A stretch of 64,000 nucleotides of DNA. It comes from Geobacter sp. OR-1. GTDB taxonomy: Bacteria; Desulfobacterota; Desulfuromonadia; Geobacterales; DSM-12255. Where the stretch lies: the NCBI RefSeq assembly GCF_000813145.1, contig NZ_BAZF01000001.1:186001-250000 (forward strand), given 5' to 3'. The position numbers and the translations under genes are program-made. Below the pieces are notes generated by a model. That model saw only the letters and a program-made list of their open reading frames with translations, searched no databases and was not told the DNA's origin. Positions 23,757 to 33,000 of the stretch are shown in pieces (position 1 is the first letter of the stretch; the number at the start of each line of letters is the position of its first letter).

Positions 23757-24362
23757 TTACATCGCCGGGTGGCCGGAACCTTTCAGCTGGTTGAGGCGGG
23801 AAATAACGGCAAAATGCTTGTCGTTGAAGGCATACCCTTCCTTGCGGATAAAGGTGCGGGTGTAAAGGACGTCCTTGAACTGATCGAACATGAACAACCC
23901 CAGCAGGTTGGACGCATCCTGCTGGATGCAGACCCCGCCGAGCTCGGTCTCGACCCAGGCATGATCCACGATGCCGTCCGGATAATCCACTTCGCCGGTA
24001 ACTACCCTGACCTCCTTTGCCGGCACTCCCATGGCACGGTAGAGGGTGCAGAGCAGCACTGCCTTGCCGATACAGCTGGCCTTGCCTTCGGCCAGGATCT
24101 CTCCGGCAGAAGCAGCCGGCAGAGATGCGTCATTGACGATCCGGTCGCGGACATAGGCATAGGCGTTTTCCGGGGTCTTCAGCTGGGCGGCAAGGCTCCG
24201 GATCCGCTTGTCCTTCGGGGTGATCAGGCCGGTAAGCGACGTGGGGTGATACACAATCATGTCGTGGAATGAAGCTTCGGAGGTTTTCTTGCGCTCAGCC
24301 GCGAAAAAACCGCAACAAAATGCCAGCGCAACTGCGATCAGGAGAATGAATCTTCTTTGCAT
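23757..24362 (-). CDS. exported transglutaminase-like protein
   Basis: 201 residues with an N-terminal hydrophobic anchor or signal (ILLIAVALAFCCGFFAA). The transglutaminase-like core has the catalytic Cys in GKASCIGKAVLLC, the His in DHAWVE and the Asp in QQDASNL, in the right order. Such bacterial proteins are usually cysteine proteases or peptidoglycan-linked enzymes; the substrate is unknown. ATG 24362 is preceded by GGAGGGG, which is part of a strong hairpin (24365-24407) and may be translationally hidden. Monocistronic on the minus strand. Confidence 0.75.
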   Translation of the reverse strand: MQRRFILLIAVALAFCCGFFAAERKKTSEASFHDMIVYHPTSLTGLITPKDKRIRSLAAQLKTPENAYAYVRDRIVNDASLPAASAGEILAEGKASCIGKAVLLCTLYRAMGVPAKEVRVVTGEVDYPDGIVDHAWVETELGGVCIQQDASNLLGLFMFDQFKDVLYTRTFIRKEGYAFNDKHFAVISRLNQLKGSGHPAM

Positions 24363-24364
24363 AA

Positions 24365-24407
24365 CCCCTCCGCCCGACCATGCCGTATATACATGGGGGC
24401 AGAGGGG
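24365..24407 (-). promoter_or_regulatory. hairpin masking the ribosome binding site of the transglutaminase-like gene
   Basis: On the minus strand CCCCTC-TG-CCC pairs with GGG-CG-GAGGGG, and the right arm is the Shine-Dalgarno sequence just before ATG 24362. The loop is AT-rich. It could be a terminator remnant of the upstream HAD gene, or a structure that controls translation of the gene below. Confidence 0.4.
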
Positions 24408-24462
24408 ATTATAGGCCTCTAAGAAAATTAAGGCAAGAGCTAATACGCTTTAATGAAGCTAA

Positions 24463-25098
24463 CTATAGAAATGACAGGATATCGATATGACGGTCTATGC
24501 GGGCAACGGCCGGGAAACCGGCTTTGTAGGCGATAAATGGGACCCCGGCGGACTCCGCAGCCATGCGGTCCACCTCGGAGTCCCCCACGAACAGCGCCTC
24601 GTCAGGAGCGATGCCGTAATGGTCCAGCACCTTGAAAAGTGGCTCAGGATGCGGTTTCGGCCTGGAGACCTTGCTGGCGGTCATCACGCAGCCGAAATAC
24701 CCGGTCAGGCCGAAAGATTCGAGCACCATGTCCATTGAGGTGGAGCGGTTGGTGCAGACCGCCAGCGCCACCTTTCCGCTCAGTTGATCGAGAGTCTCGC
24801 GAAACCCCTCTTCCATGATCATGAACGGCACCAGTTCCCGGTAATCAATGGCTGCCGCCGCTGCCACCGCAGCCATGAACTCGGCCGGTTCGGGAAAGAA
24901 ATACGCAAGAACCTCCCTGTTGGCAAAGGTGTGCAGCACCCGCATATGCTCAGAATCCGCGGTGTCCAGGGGCTGGCGCCCCATGATCGCCATGATCCGC
25001 TGGTAAAACCTCAGGTTGGCGTCAAAGGAGTCGAACATTACCCCGTCGCAGTCGTAAATCACCGCTTTATAGGGCTTTGTGCTTATTCCACCCCTCAT
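24463..25098 (-). CDS. HAD-family phosphatase (phosphoglycolate phosphatase-like)
   Basis: 211 residues with HAD motif I YDCDGVMFDS, motif II AVCTNRS, a Lys in SRPKPHPEPL and motif III FVGDSEVDRMAA. The alpha-helical cap lies between motifs I and II, as in Gph/PGMB enzymes. It should hydrolyse a small phosphorylated metabolite; which one cannot be told. Its start overlaps the stop of the HNH gene by 4 bases (ATGA), so they are translationally coupled. Confidence 0.85.
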   Translation of the reverse strand: MRGGISTKPYKAVIYDCDGVMFDSFDANLRFYQRIMAIMGRQPLDTADSEHMRVLHTFANREVLAYFFPEPAEFMAAVAAAAAIDYRELVPFMIMEEGFRETLDQLSGKVALAVCTNRSTSMDMVLESFGLTGYFGCVMTASKVSRPKPHPEPLFKVLDHYGIAPDEALFVGDSEVDRMAAESAGVPFIAYKAGFPAVARIDRHIDILSFL

Positions 25099-25391
25099 TT
25101 TTCATCCTTTGCACTGTTAAGCCATTCCTCCCACTCCAGGGGCAGGAGGTATTTCTTCCGGCTGTTGCACTCCTTGCAGGCAGGCACCAGGTTCCCGCGG
25201 CTGCTCGAGCCGCCGCGCGTAATCGGAACCACATGGTCCATGGTGAGTTCCTCTTTCGGAAAGCTCTCGCCGCACCAGTGACAGACCCCTTTGGCAATTA
25301 TGTTCTGCCACCAGCGGGTTTTCCGCAGCTCGCGCGCCTTGTCCTTCTCCCGGCGGATATCCTGTTCGGTTACTTCGATTATGAATGGCAC
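25095..25391 (-). CDS. HNH endonuclease-domain protein
   Basis: 98 residues from GTG 25391. The HNH core is complete: CHWCGE zinc pair, TMDHVVPITRGG, then NLVPACKECNSRKK with the second zinc pair. Stand-alone short HNH proteins of this type are common in chromosomes and may nick DNA or act in restriction; the role here is unknown. It is coupled to a HAD phosphatase gene on one side and lies 30 bases downstream of lpxC's neighbourhood start region on the other. Confidence 0.8.
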   Translation of the reverse strand: MPFIIEVTEQDIRREKDKARELRKTRWWQNIIAKGVCHWCGESFPKEELTMDHVVPITRGGSSSRGNLVPACKECNSRKKYLLPLEWEEWLNSAKDEK

Positions 25392-25421
25392 TTGAAAACC
25401 AACGGTACTGAGATATTTATT

Positions 25422-26249
25422 TCAATAGATTGCGTAGTTATCGGAAGACGCGAATATCTCGCGTAGCAGGAGGTTGTTCAGGTAATGACCGGTCTTGAAC
25501 GCCTCGACCTTGCCCAGGATTCTATAGCCGCTGGTATAGAGATCGCCGATACAGTCGAGGATCTTGTGGTTTACCAGCTCCTTCTTGTAACGCAAGCCAT
25601 CAGGATTTACGATGCTGTCCTCGCCGATAGCCACAGCATTGTCAAGGGACGCCCCCTTTGCCAGACCTGCTCTCTGGATCGCCTCAAGTTCTTCAAGGAA
25701 GCCAAAGGTGCGGGAGTTTATAATGGAAAAGGCGTTTTCAACATCCGTCACCCGCTTCTTCTGCTTACCAACAGGCTCCCGGAAATCAATGGACATGGTA
25801 ATATCCAGGGTATTGAGCGGCTTGACCCGGATCCAGGCATCGTTATTGCGGACCTCCACCGGCTTCAGCACCTGGAGGTAAACCCCGGTTTCCGGAAATT
25901 CATACACCCCGGCACGCCACATCTCGTGGTAAAACTCCCAGGCCGAACCGTCCAGGATCGGGATTTCCGGACCGTCGATATAAATCAGGCAGTTGGTAAC
26001 CCCGGCAAAATAAAAAGCCGCCATCAGATGCTCAATGGTGGCAATGGAAGCGCTTTCAGAGGCGATCTGCGTTGAGAGCCGGGTATCGGCAACATGGTCG
26101 TAGCGCGCCGGGATGAGGCTGCCATTGCTGACAAACGCGATCCCGGGCTCACGCCGCGGGAGGAATTCCAGCGTGACATCCTTCCCGCTGTGTAGCCCGA
26201 TGCCGGTAATCTTGAAGATCCTGTTGATTGTCGTCTGGCGCTTTATCAT
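25422..26249 (-). CDS. lpxC: UDP-3-O-acyl-N-acetylglucosamine deacetylase
   Basis: 275 residues from ATG 26249 (the frame is open to 26285, but the extra 12 residues do not fit the family). Zinc and catalytic motifs are visible: GIGLHSGK, IEHLMAAFYFAG (Glu-His), VNHKILDCIGDLY (His and Asp ligands) and FKTGHYLNNLL (catalytic His). It commits UDP-acyl-GlcNAc to lipid A synthesis. It is shorter than the E. coli enzyme (305 residues). It is separated by 10 kb from the hldE/LPS cluster and about 30 kb from lpxA/lpxD. Confidence 0.95.
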   Translation of the reverse strand: MIKRQTTINRIFKITGIGLHSGKDVTLEFLPRREPGIAFVSNGSLIPARYDHVADTRLSTQIASESASIATIEHLMAAFYFAGVTNCLIYIDGPEIPILDGSAWEFYHEMWRAGVYEFPETGVYLQVLKPVEVRNNDAWIRVKPLNTLDITMSIDFREPVGKQKKRVTDVENAFSIINSRTFGFLEELEAIQRAGLAKGASLDNAVAIGEDSIVNPDGLRYKKELVNHKILDCIGDLYTSGYRILGKVEAFKTGHYLNNLLLREIFASSDNYAIY

Positions 26250-26366
26250 GATGCTGTTTATGGCACAGAAGCAGCGGCGCGTCAAGGTGCCGGCGGCAAG
26301 AATTTATTACCGTGCCGGCAGTAGCCTGTCCGACTTTGCCCGTTATTGCAGCCTCAATCTCTGCTG

Positions 26367-27737
26367 TTATTTCGGCAGGTTCCCCTTCACAGGCTTTGCG
26401 GAAGAGATGTCGAATTGTGCCATAAGGTAGCAGATGTCAACATCGCCGCTGGCGCCGGCATCACGGAAAAAACCGCCGGTAAAGAAACGGTCGTAGGAAA
26501 GGATAACAGACAGGCTGTCCAGAACATTCCAGGTGAGCCGGTAATTCGTTTCCAGGCCAAGATTGCGGCTGAATCCTTCTTCAACGTTGTTGGCCTGATA
26601 ATAGTGACCAGTGATTGCAAAGTTGAACCTCTTGGACAGGTCGACCCCCCAGCCAAGAGTATAAACCTGCAGGCCGCTGGCATGGTGATCTCCGGCATCA
26701 ATTCCCGACAGGTCTCCCACAACGCTTATGTACTCAAGGAATGACGCATAATTGTTGGGATTACGGAATTCCCTGTTGAATCTGGAGCCATTAGCCGCGT
26801 CCCTGCTCCCGGAACCATAGGCGTAACTCAAAATAAACGTGTTCTTGAAGCCTTGTAATGCCGACTCGACATTCAAATCGAAATGGCCGCCATAAGCGCT
26901 GATTCTATCGTAGCCACCCGTATTTTCGTTGAATTGCAGGCCAGACTCGTAAACAGGTTCAAATTCGACTGAAATCGGCTCATTCCTGACCGTGAACCGG
27001 CTACCCCAGACATACAGCTTTTCACCGGATCTGTGATTTTCTGAGCCGGTATCCCGGAAAAAGTACGCTTCAATATCATTTCCAGATGACAAAGAATAGG
27101 TAGCATAGATTCCGGCCAGGTTTCCGTCGACTCCGTTGGATAACGGCTTCGCATACGAACCAGCAAGTAGATCGATTTTGATCGGATCAATCGGTTTGAT
27201 CCGCAATTGCACGGCATCGAACGAGAGCCCGTCATTAAACTCATCATTGCCGAGAATGAAGCCGCTGCCGTAATTGAACTCCTGTCTGCCGAGTCTCACC
27301 GACAGGATTTCACTTCCCGGCCATCTGACATCAGCGAACCCCTGATAAAGGGAATATTTATCGGAGTCCTGGTTAGCGCCGCCGGCAAAGCCAAACCCCT
27401 GCCCTTCGACATGGAGATTAAAATAGTCGGTAGGGTGCCAATACAGATATGGCATTATCCGATAAATGAAGCGTCCTTCGCCATGATCACCCACAAAGGC
27501 TGCATCAGACAGAGAGAAGTTACCGGCAGCCTCCCCTCTGCCAAATCCGGACAAGCCGATTTTGTAGAGGAAAGCCGGCTCTTCCGATTCAGCCGGCAAC
27601 ATTTCAATCTCCTTGCCCGGCAAATGACTTCCAGCTGCCTGCTCCTGGATTGAATCTTCACCCGTCCCCGCCCACAATGGCGTTGAGAAGCAGCTTATTA
27701 TGAAAAAACAGACCAAATGCCGGATAAAACAGTTCAT
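26367..27737 (-). CDS. outer-membrane beta-barrel of the alginate-export (AlgE-like) type
   Basis: 456 residues from ATG 27737, chosen because GAGGGA lies 6 bases upstream; a longer frame starts at 27764. After a signal peptide (HLVCFFIISCFSTPLWA) come alternating amphipathic strands such as FIYRIMPYLYWHPTDYFNLH and LSVRLGRQEFNYGSGFILGN. The latter resembles the alginate_exp family of porin-like export channels. Substrate unknown. It follows another outer-membrane protein gene (27818-28627) on the same strand, 80 bases apart. Confidence 0.7.
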   Translation of the reverse strand: MNCFIRHLVCFFIISCFSTPLWAGTGEDSIQEQAAGSHLPGKEIEMLPAESEEPAFLYKIGLSGFGRGEAAGNFSLSDAAFVGDHGEGRFIYRIMPYLYWHPTDYFNLHVEGQGFGFAGGANQDSDKYSLYQGFADVRWPGSEILSVRLGRQEFNYGSGFILGNDEFNDGLSFDAVQLRIKPIDPIKIDLLAGSYAKPLSNGVDGNLAGIYATYSLSSGNDIEAYFFRDTGSENHRSGEKLYVWGSRFTVRNEPISVEFEPVYESGLQFNENTGGYDRISAYGGHFDLNVESALQGFKNTFILSYAYGSGSRDAANGSRFNREFRNPNNYASFLEYISVVGDLSGIDAGDHHASGLQVYTLGWGVDLSKRFNFAITGHYYQANNVEEGFSRNLGLETNYRLTWNVLDSLSVILSYDRFFTGGFFRDAGASGDVDICYLMAQFDISSAKPVKGNLPK

Positions 27738-27817
27738 TGATTCCCTCATTTTTAACCAGCACAAAGAAAGGAGATTGCCTTCTGGCTACCTCCCTCCATC
27801 AACCAGGCATGACCGTA

Positions 27818-28627
27818 TTAAAACAATGGATGTTCAAAGGAAAGGTAAAGTAACCCTCCGTATTCGCCTTCCGAAGGGCCAACACCGATTGGCACTGAGA
27901 GCCCCGGAACAATCTGCAGACCTGACTTGCAGTTTATTGCGAAACGCACCCCGGGGTTGATAAAAAACGTGCTTTCGGTTGTCTTCATACCATTTACCCG
28001 GGATGTTTCCGTGCTGGTTCCGGCCGTTTCCAGCATCAGGTTAAAGTTCTCATTCATCAGGTAAATAAGACTGGCTCCATAGTTGAAACTGCGGACATTC
28101 GCCTTGTCACCGGCAGCATCCTTGGCGCGAGGGGTATAGGTCGCCCCCATGTTCCAATGGGTCACCAGTTTGTCGGAAAGCTCCACGCTCAGCGGCATGT
28201 TCACCTGGTATCCTACCGTGTCGGTGCCAAGTCCCTTTTTGTAATCGCCGGTTGGTAGAATGAGCGAAAAACGGGGAGCCAATGCAATTCTGTCCTGCAT
28301 TATCGCTTGATAACGATAATTCAGAAGTACGTCGCCGATGCCTGTACCGTCCCCCTCATGCAGATGATTTACCGGGATGACATACGATAATTGATTCGCC
28401 TGTTTTGGAACGGGCCACTCCTGGGTGAATGAATACAGCCAGTCTTTGGATTTCTTCATGTACTGAAAGACCTGAATGTGTTGTATGACGCCGTCCTCCT
28501 GATTGTAAGCCTCTTCCAGCAAGAAAGAGTTGTCCTGAATCTTCTTCACCTCTTCCGCGAATCCGGGTTTGCTTGCGAGCAACAAGCCAGCGAGAATCAA
28601 ACAGGGCAGCGCTTTAGACAACTTCAT
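27818..28627 (-). CDS. outer-membrane protein, MetA-phenol-degradation/transporter-like
   Basis: 269 residues with signal peptide (ALPCLILAGLLLASKPGFA) and beta-strand pattern (GDVLLNYRYQAIM, IALAPRFSLILPTGDYKKG, THWNMGATYTPRA, FINPGVRFAINCKSGLQIV). This layout is typical of the putative outer-membrane transporter family often labelled phenol MetA-like. ATG 28627 has GGAGGG upstream. A 23-bp Fur-box-like palindrome lies about 115 bases upstream, so the gene may respond to iron. It may share a transcript with the next outer-membrane gene. Confidence 0.65.
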   Translation of the reverse strand: MKLSKALPCLILAGLLLASKPGFAEEVKKIQDNSFLLEEAYNQEDGVIQHIQVFQYMKKSKDWLYSFTQEWPVPKQANQLSYVIPVNHLHEGDGTGIGDVLLNYRYQAIMQDRIALAPRFSLILPTGDYKKGLGTDTVGYQVNMPLSVELSDKLVTHWNMGATYTPRAKDAAGDKANVRSFNYGASLIYLMNENFNLMLETAGTSTETSRVNGMKTTESTFFINPGVRFAINCKSGLQIVPGLSVPIGVGPSEGEYGGLLYLSFEHPLF

Positions 28628-28741
28628 GAATCCCTCCTATGTGGTTAATTTAGCTTGGGCATCTAACTTTAATAAACATGTTGAAATCATCGGCGAAAAC
28701 TACATGTAAAAGCGTAGCTGTCCCTCTAGTGCCGTAAATTG

Positions 28742-28764
28742 AAATTGATAATAATTATCAATTT
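28742..28764. promoter_or_regulatory. Fur-box-like palindrome
   Basis: AAATTGATAAT-A-ATTATCAATTT is a perfect 11-bp inverted repeat. It contains GATAATaATTATC, close to the classical iron-box 19-mer. It lies in the 336-base gap 28628-28963, upstream of the outer-membrane gene that starts at 28627. The rest of that gap holds no convincing gene; one minus-strand frame encodes a hydrophobic peptide (VPWSLLAVYAVHLSVLVIL) without a start codon. Confidence 0.65.
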
Positions 28765-28963
28765 ACGGTTTGTCAATTTCTATTCTGCGCTCCAGACAAA
28801 GTGCAATAAAAAGGAGGCTTAAATCGCCCCCTTACGAATTAACCGATGATGGCACCGATAAAATGACCAGTACGCTCAGGTGAACGGCATAAACGGCCAG
28901 AAGTGACCAGGGAACTTTCTGCCGCTCGGATGCAACATTTTGTTTCGGGAAGAATCAGCAACC

Positions 28964-29557
28964 CTAAATCTCCCGGCCATTCAAGTTAAGCCTGATTGAT
29001 TTGATCCCCTCATTGAAGCATGCGGCAGGGAGAGCTGCCGAACGCCGGGCACCGGATCTTAAATTATAGACCGGTTCAATACCGAGACTGTTGACGGACT
29101 TTGCATCAAGCTGGATATCTCTGGTTACGGCAATGCCGTCATCCGGGAGGCTGACGATCAGCCGGTGTTGACCGGCTGAGAGACGTAACCTCTTCCTGAA
29201 GGTGTACCTGATGCCAATGCCACTCTCCGGATCGCCGATACTGGAACCGGTAAGGTTTTCCTCCTTAAACTCCCCGGTTATGGGAAGCGCCTGGCCATCG
29301 ATATTGATCAGCAGCCTGTAGTCCGGCGTACCGTGAGAATGCTCCGGATTGATCGGGCAATCAAATTCCCTGTGGGTTTTCAGGCTTGCAGACATGCTCA
29401 GCTCCGACTCCCCTGCCGCGACCGGCGTACTGTCACTGACCTCAATGAATACATCGCTACGGCTGCTTGTCGCTGCCTGCTTGCAGAGGCTGGTTGCGCA
29501 GCCTGCAAAAATCGGGATGCAGAGAGTAATTGCACAGAGCGTCATTACCTTTTTCAT
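28964..29557 (-). CDS. lipoprotein of unknown function at end of metal efflux operon
   Basis: From ATG 29557 (GGAGAA 4 bases upstream) the product has about 197 residues. It has a lipobox (TLCIPIFAGC, Cys 19), then Cys and His residues (CPINPEHSHG), and a C-terminal half of predicted beta strands (YTFRKRLRLSAGQHRLIVSL). It is probably an outer- or inner-membrane lipoprotein facing the periplasm. It follows the PII-like gene by 67 bases on the same strand. I do not recognise the family; a role linked to metal handling is inferred only from position. Confidence 0.65.
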   Translation of the reverse strand: MKKVMTLCAITLCIPIFAGCATSLCKQAATSSRSDVFIEVSDSTPVAAGESELSMSASLKTHREFDCPINPEHSHGTPDYRLLINIDGQALPITGEFKEENLTGSSIGDPESGIGIRYTFRKRLRLSAGQHRLIVSLPDDGIAVTRDIQLDAKSVNSLGIEPVYNLRSGARRSAALPAACFNEGIKSIRLNLNGREI

Positions 29558-29624
29558 TTTCTTCTCCTTGTCCGATGTCGCAATATGTTTAACCAAAGGC
29601 CGAACTTGAGATAGGGCGCAATGT

Positions 29625-29966
29625 TCAAATTGCATCTTTGCCCCGCTCATTTGTTCTGATCTTAATTATCTCATCAATCGTTGAGACGAATATTTTTCCG
29701 TCACCGGTATTACCGGTATGGGCATATTTCTGAATCACGTTGACAACATCGTCAACCATCTCGTCATCGACAACGACTTCCAGTTGAATCCGCGGAATGA
29801 ATTCCACCATCTCATACATGACTTTATCTGCGGCATTTCTGGCCCTGCTTTTGCCAAATCCTTTGATCTCCGAGATCGTCACACCCGGCAGCCCGTCAAT
29901 TTCATGAAGCTCCTCGGTTACTTCCAGTAATTTCGCAGGTCTTATAATGGCTTTTATCTCTTTCAT
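29625..29966 (-). CDS. PII-like signalling protein in metal efflux operon
   Basis: 113 residues from ATG 29966, with GGGAGAG 4 bases upstream. The ferredoxin-like PII fold is evident: KEIKAIIRPAKLLEVTEELH, VTISEIKGFG, FIPRIQLEVVVDDEMVDDVV, B-loop TGNTGDGKIFV and C-loop IRTNERG. The T-loop (GKSRARNAADKVMYEMVEF) is unlike GlnB and lacks the uridylylated Tyr51 context, so nitrogen signalling is unlikely. It lies directly after the RND pump gene. PII-like proteins next to heavy-metal pumps form a recognised but little-studied group. Confidence 0.8.
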   Translation of the reverse strand: MKEIKAIIRPAKLLEVTEELHEIDGLPGVTISEIKGFGKSRARNAADKVMYEMVEFIPRIQLEVVVDDEMVDDVVNVIQKYAHTGNTGDGKIFVSTIDEIIKIRTNERGKDAI

Positions 29967-30015
29967 GGAACTCTCCCTAACCTTTGTTGTGATCCCGCAA
30001 TGTAATGCAATGCAA

Positions 30016-33000
30016 TTACATCTCTTCCTCGATTTTTCTCTTTTCAAACCAGCCGTACACCGACGGGATGATCAGCAGAGTAAGCAAGGTCGATGTTACC
30101 AAACCACCAACCACGACGGTCGCCAACGGCTTTTGGATCTCAGACCCGGCTCCACCTGCAAGAAGCATCGGTATCAGACTGAAGATCGCGATGGATGCAG
30201 TCATCATTACCGGACGCAACCGGTCCAGGCTTCCCTTCCTGATCGCCTCTTCCAGGCCGAGCCCCTCGTCACGCAGTTGCGCAATGCGTGAGACCAGGAC
30301 CAGCCCGTTCAGCACGGCAACGCCGAACAGGACGACAAACCCGACCGACGCCGGAACCGACAGATATTGGCCGGAGATGAAAAGGGCAAAGACCCCGCCG
30401 ATCAAGGCAAACGGCAGGTTGGAAATGACCAGCAGCGCCAGCCGGATCGATCTGAAGGTAATGTAGAGAAGCAGCAGGATCAAGCCGATGGCGACCGGTC
30501 CGATGATCATCAGTTTGTTCATGGCCCGCTGCTGATTCTCGAACTGCCCCCCCCAGGTGAGGTAATACCCGGCCGGCAGCTTGACCTGCGCCCTGATCTT
30601 CTGCTTGGCCTCGCTGACGAAACTGCCGATATCCCTGCCGGTGATGTTCATCTCGATCCCGATCCGTCTCACCCCGTCCTGGCGGCTGATCTGGGCCGGC
30701 CCCTCGATCATCTTCACCTCTGCCAGCTGTTCGAGCGGCACATTGATCCCGGTCTTGGTGGTGATCAGCAGATTCCTGATCGCTTCCAGGGAATTCCTTT
30801 TCTCTTCCGGCAGACGGACCGAGATGTCAAAGCTGCGGTTTTCCTCAAACAGCTGCGATGCCGCTTTGCCGGCAACCGCAATTTCGATCACCTTCTGGAC
30901 ATCGCTGATATTGAGGCCATACCGGGCAATTCGCGACCGGTCGATGTTTACGGTCAGGTACGGCTGGCCAGTTACCTTTTCCGCATTCAGGTCGGTCCCC
31001 CCCTTTACGGTGGCGAGCACCCTGGCGATCTCGGCCGATTTTTCGCTGAGCACGTCTATATCTTCGCCAAAGAGTTTGAGGATCAACTGGGCCCGGGTAC
31101 CGGCAACGAGTTCGTCGATCCGGCACTGGATCGGCTGGCTGAAGCCGAAGGTGATCCCGGCGACCGATTCCAGGGACTTGCGCATTTCGTTGGTCAGCTC
31201 TTCTTTCGATATGTCCCGTTTCCATTCGCTCTTCGGCTTGAATATCCCCACATAGCCGGTCTTGTCCGAACCCCTGGTATCCAGGGCGACCCCGGTCTGG
31301 CCGGTCCGCCCCACGATAGTATCAAGTTCCGGAAACTGCTTCAGCCTGGCAGCAGCCATCTGGTTTACTTCCATGGCCTTGGCCAGGGAGACACCGGGGA
31401 GCATGGCAACATCCATGTCGAACGAGCCTTCATCCATGATCGGGATGAACTCCGTTCCCAGCCGGGTTACCAGAAAGAGCGAAACAACCAGCAGCATAGC
31501 GGCAACACCCAGCACTATCTGCTTTCTGTTCATGGCATAGTCCAGCAGCGGCAGGTAGAGCCTGCTGGCATGCCGCATGATAAAGCTCTCTTTTTCCGGG
31601 TGCGGTTTCAGGAATAAAATGCAGAGGACCGGGATGACGAATATCGACAGGAACAGCGACGCCAGCAGGGCAATCGCCACGGTTATGGCCAGCGGGCTGA
31701 ACATCTTTCCTTCGATACCTTCCAGGGATAGAATCGGGACAAAGGTCAGGGCAATGATCAGCTCGCCGAAGATGCTCGGTTTCCGGACTTCCATGACCGC
31801 TTTCAGCACGGTCAGCAATTTCGGATGCCGCCCCCCCTCTTCGCTCAGATGGCGCTGGACGTTTTCCACCTGGATGATGGTCGTATCGATGATCATGCCG
31901 ATGGAGATCGTCAGTCCGCCGAGCGACATCAGGTTGGCGGTGATGCCGGCCAGTTTCATCACGATGAAGGTGGCCAGAAGCGATAGCGGTAATGCGATGA
32001 GAACGACAACACTCCCCCGGAAACTGTTCAAGAGCAGATACAGCACGATCAGCACCAGGATGGAGCCTTCCAGCAGCGCCTTGTTGACCGTGTTGACGCT
32101 CGCCTTCACAATGTCGCTCCGGTCGTAATAGGGAACCAGTTTGATCCCTTCGGGAAGCACGTTGTTTTCATTCATCTCTTTGACTTTTGCCGCGACCCTC
32201 CGCACAACGTCGCGGCTGTTTTCGCCCCGCAGCATCATGACGATGCCGCCGACACACTCATCCTTGCCGTCCTTCATGGCCGCGCCCATCCGAACCGCCT
32301 CGCCGACCTTCACCTGTGCCACGTCGCGGATATACGTCGGACTGCCGCCTGCGGATTTGAGGACAATGCTTTCGATGTCGCTGACATCCTTTATCAGACC
32401 GACCCCGCGGACAATGTACTGGTCAGTGCCCCGCTCCAGGAGATTGCCGCCGACATTTTCGTTGTTGCTGCCGATGGCGGAATAGACATCATCAACGGTT
32501 ATCCCGTACTTCAGCAGCTTCTCCGGGGCCACTATCACCTGATACTGCTTGAAATAACCGCCAAAGGAGTTGATCTCGTTCACTCCGGCGACGCTCTTCA
32601 ACTGCGGGGTGACGATCCACTCCTGGATTGTGCGCAGATCGGTCAGCCAAGCCAGCTTGGCTTGCGGATCTTGCGGCATCTTTCCTTCGAGGGTGTACTG
32701 GTAGATCTCCCCCATGGCAGTGCCGATCGGCCCCATGGCGACCTCGACCCCCTTGGGAACCTTTTCCCGCGCCTCTGCCAACCGCTCGAACACCAGCTGC
32801 CGCGCAAAATAGATATCCACATTGTCCTTGAAGACGATGGTGACAATCGACAGGCCGAACTTGGTGACCGAACGCAACTGTTCGATATCCGGCAGGCCGC
32901 GCATCGCCATCTCGATCGGGTAGGTCACGTTCCGCTCGATCTCTATTGCCGACAGGCCATCGGCGTGGCTTACCACTTCGACCTGGATGTTGGTGACATC

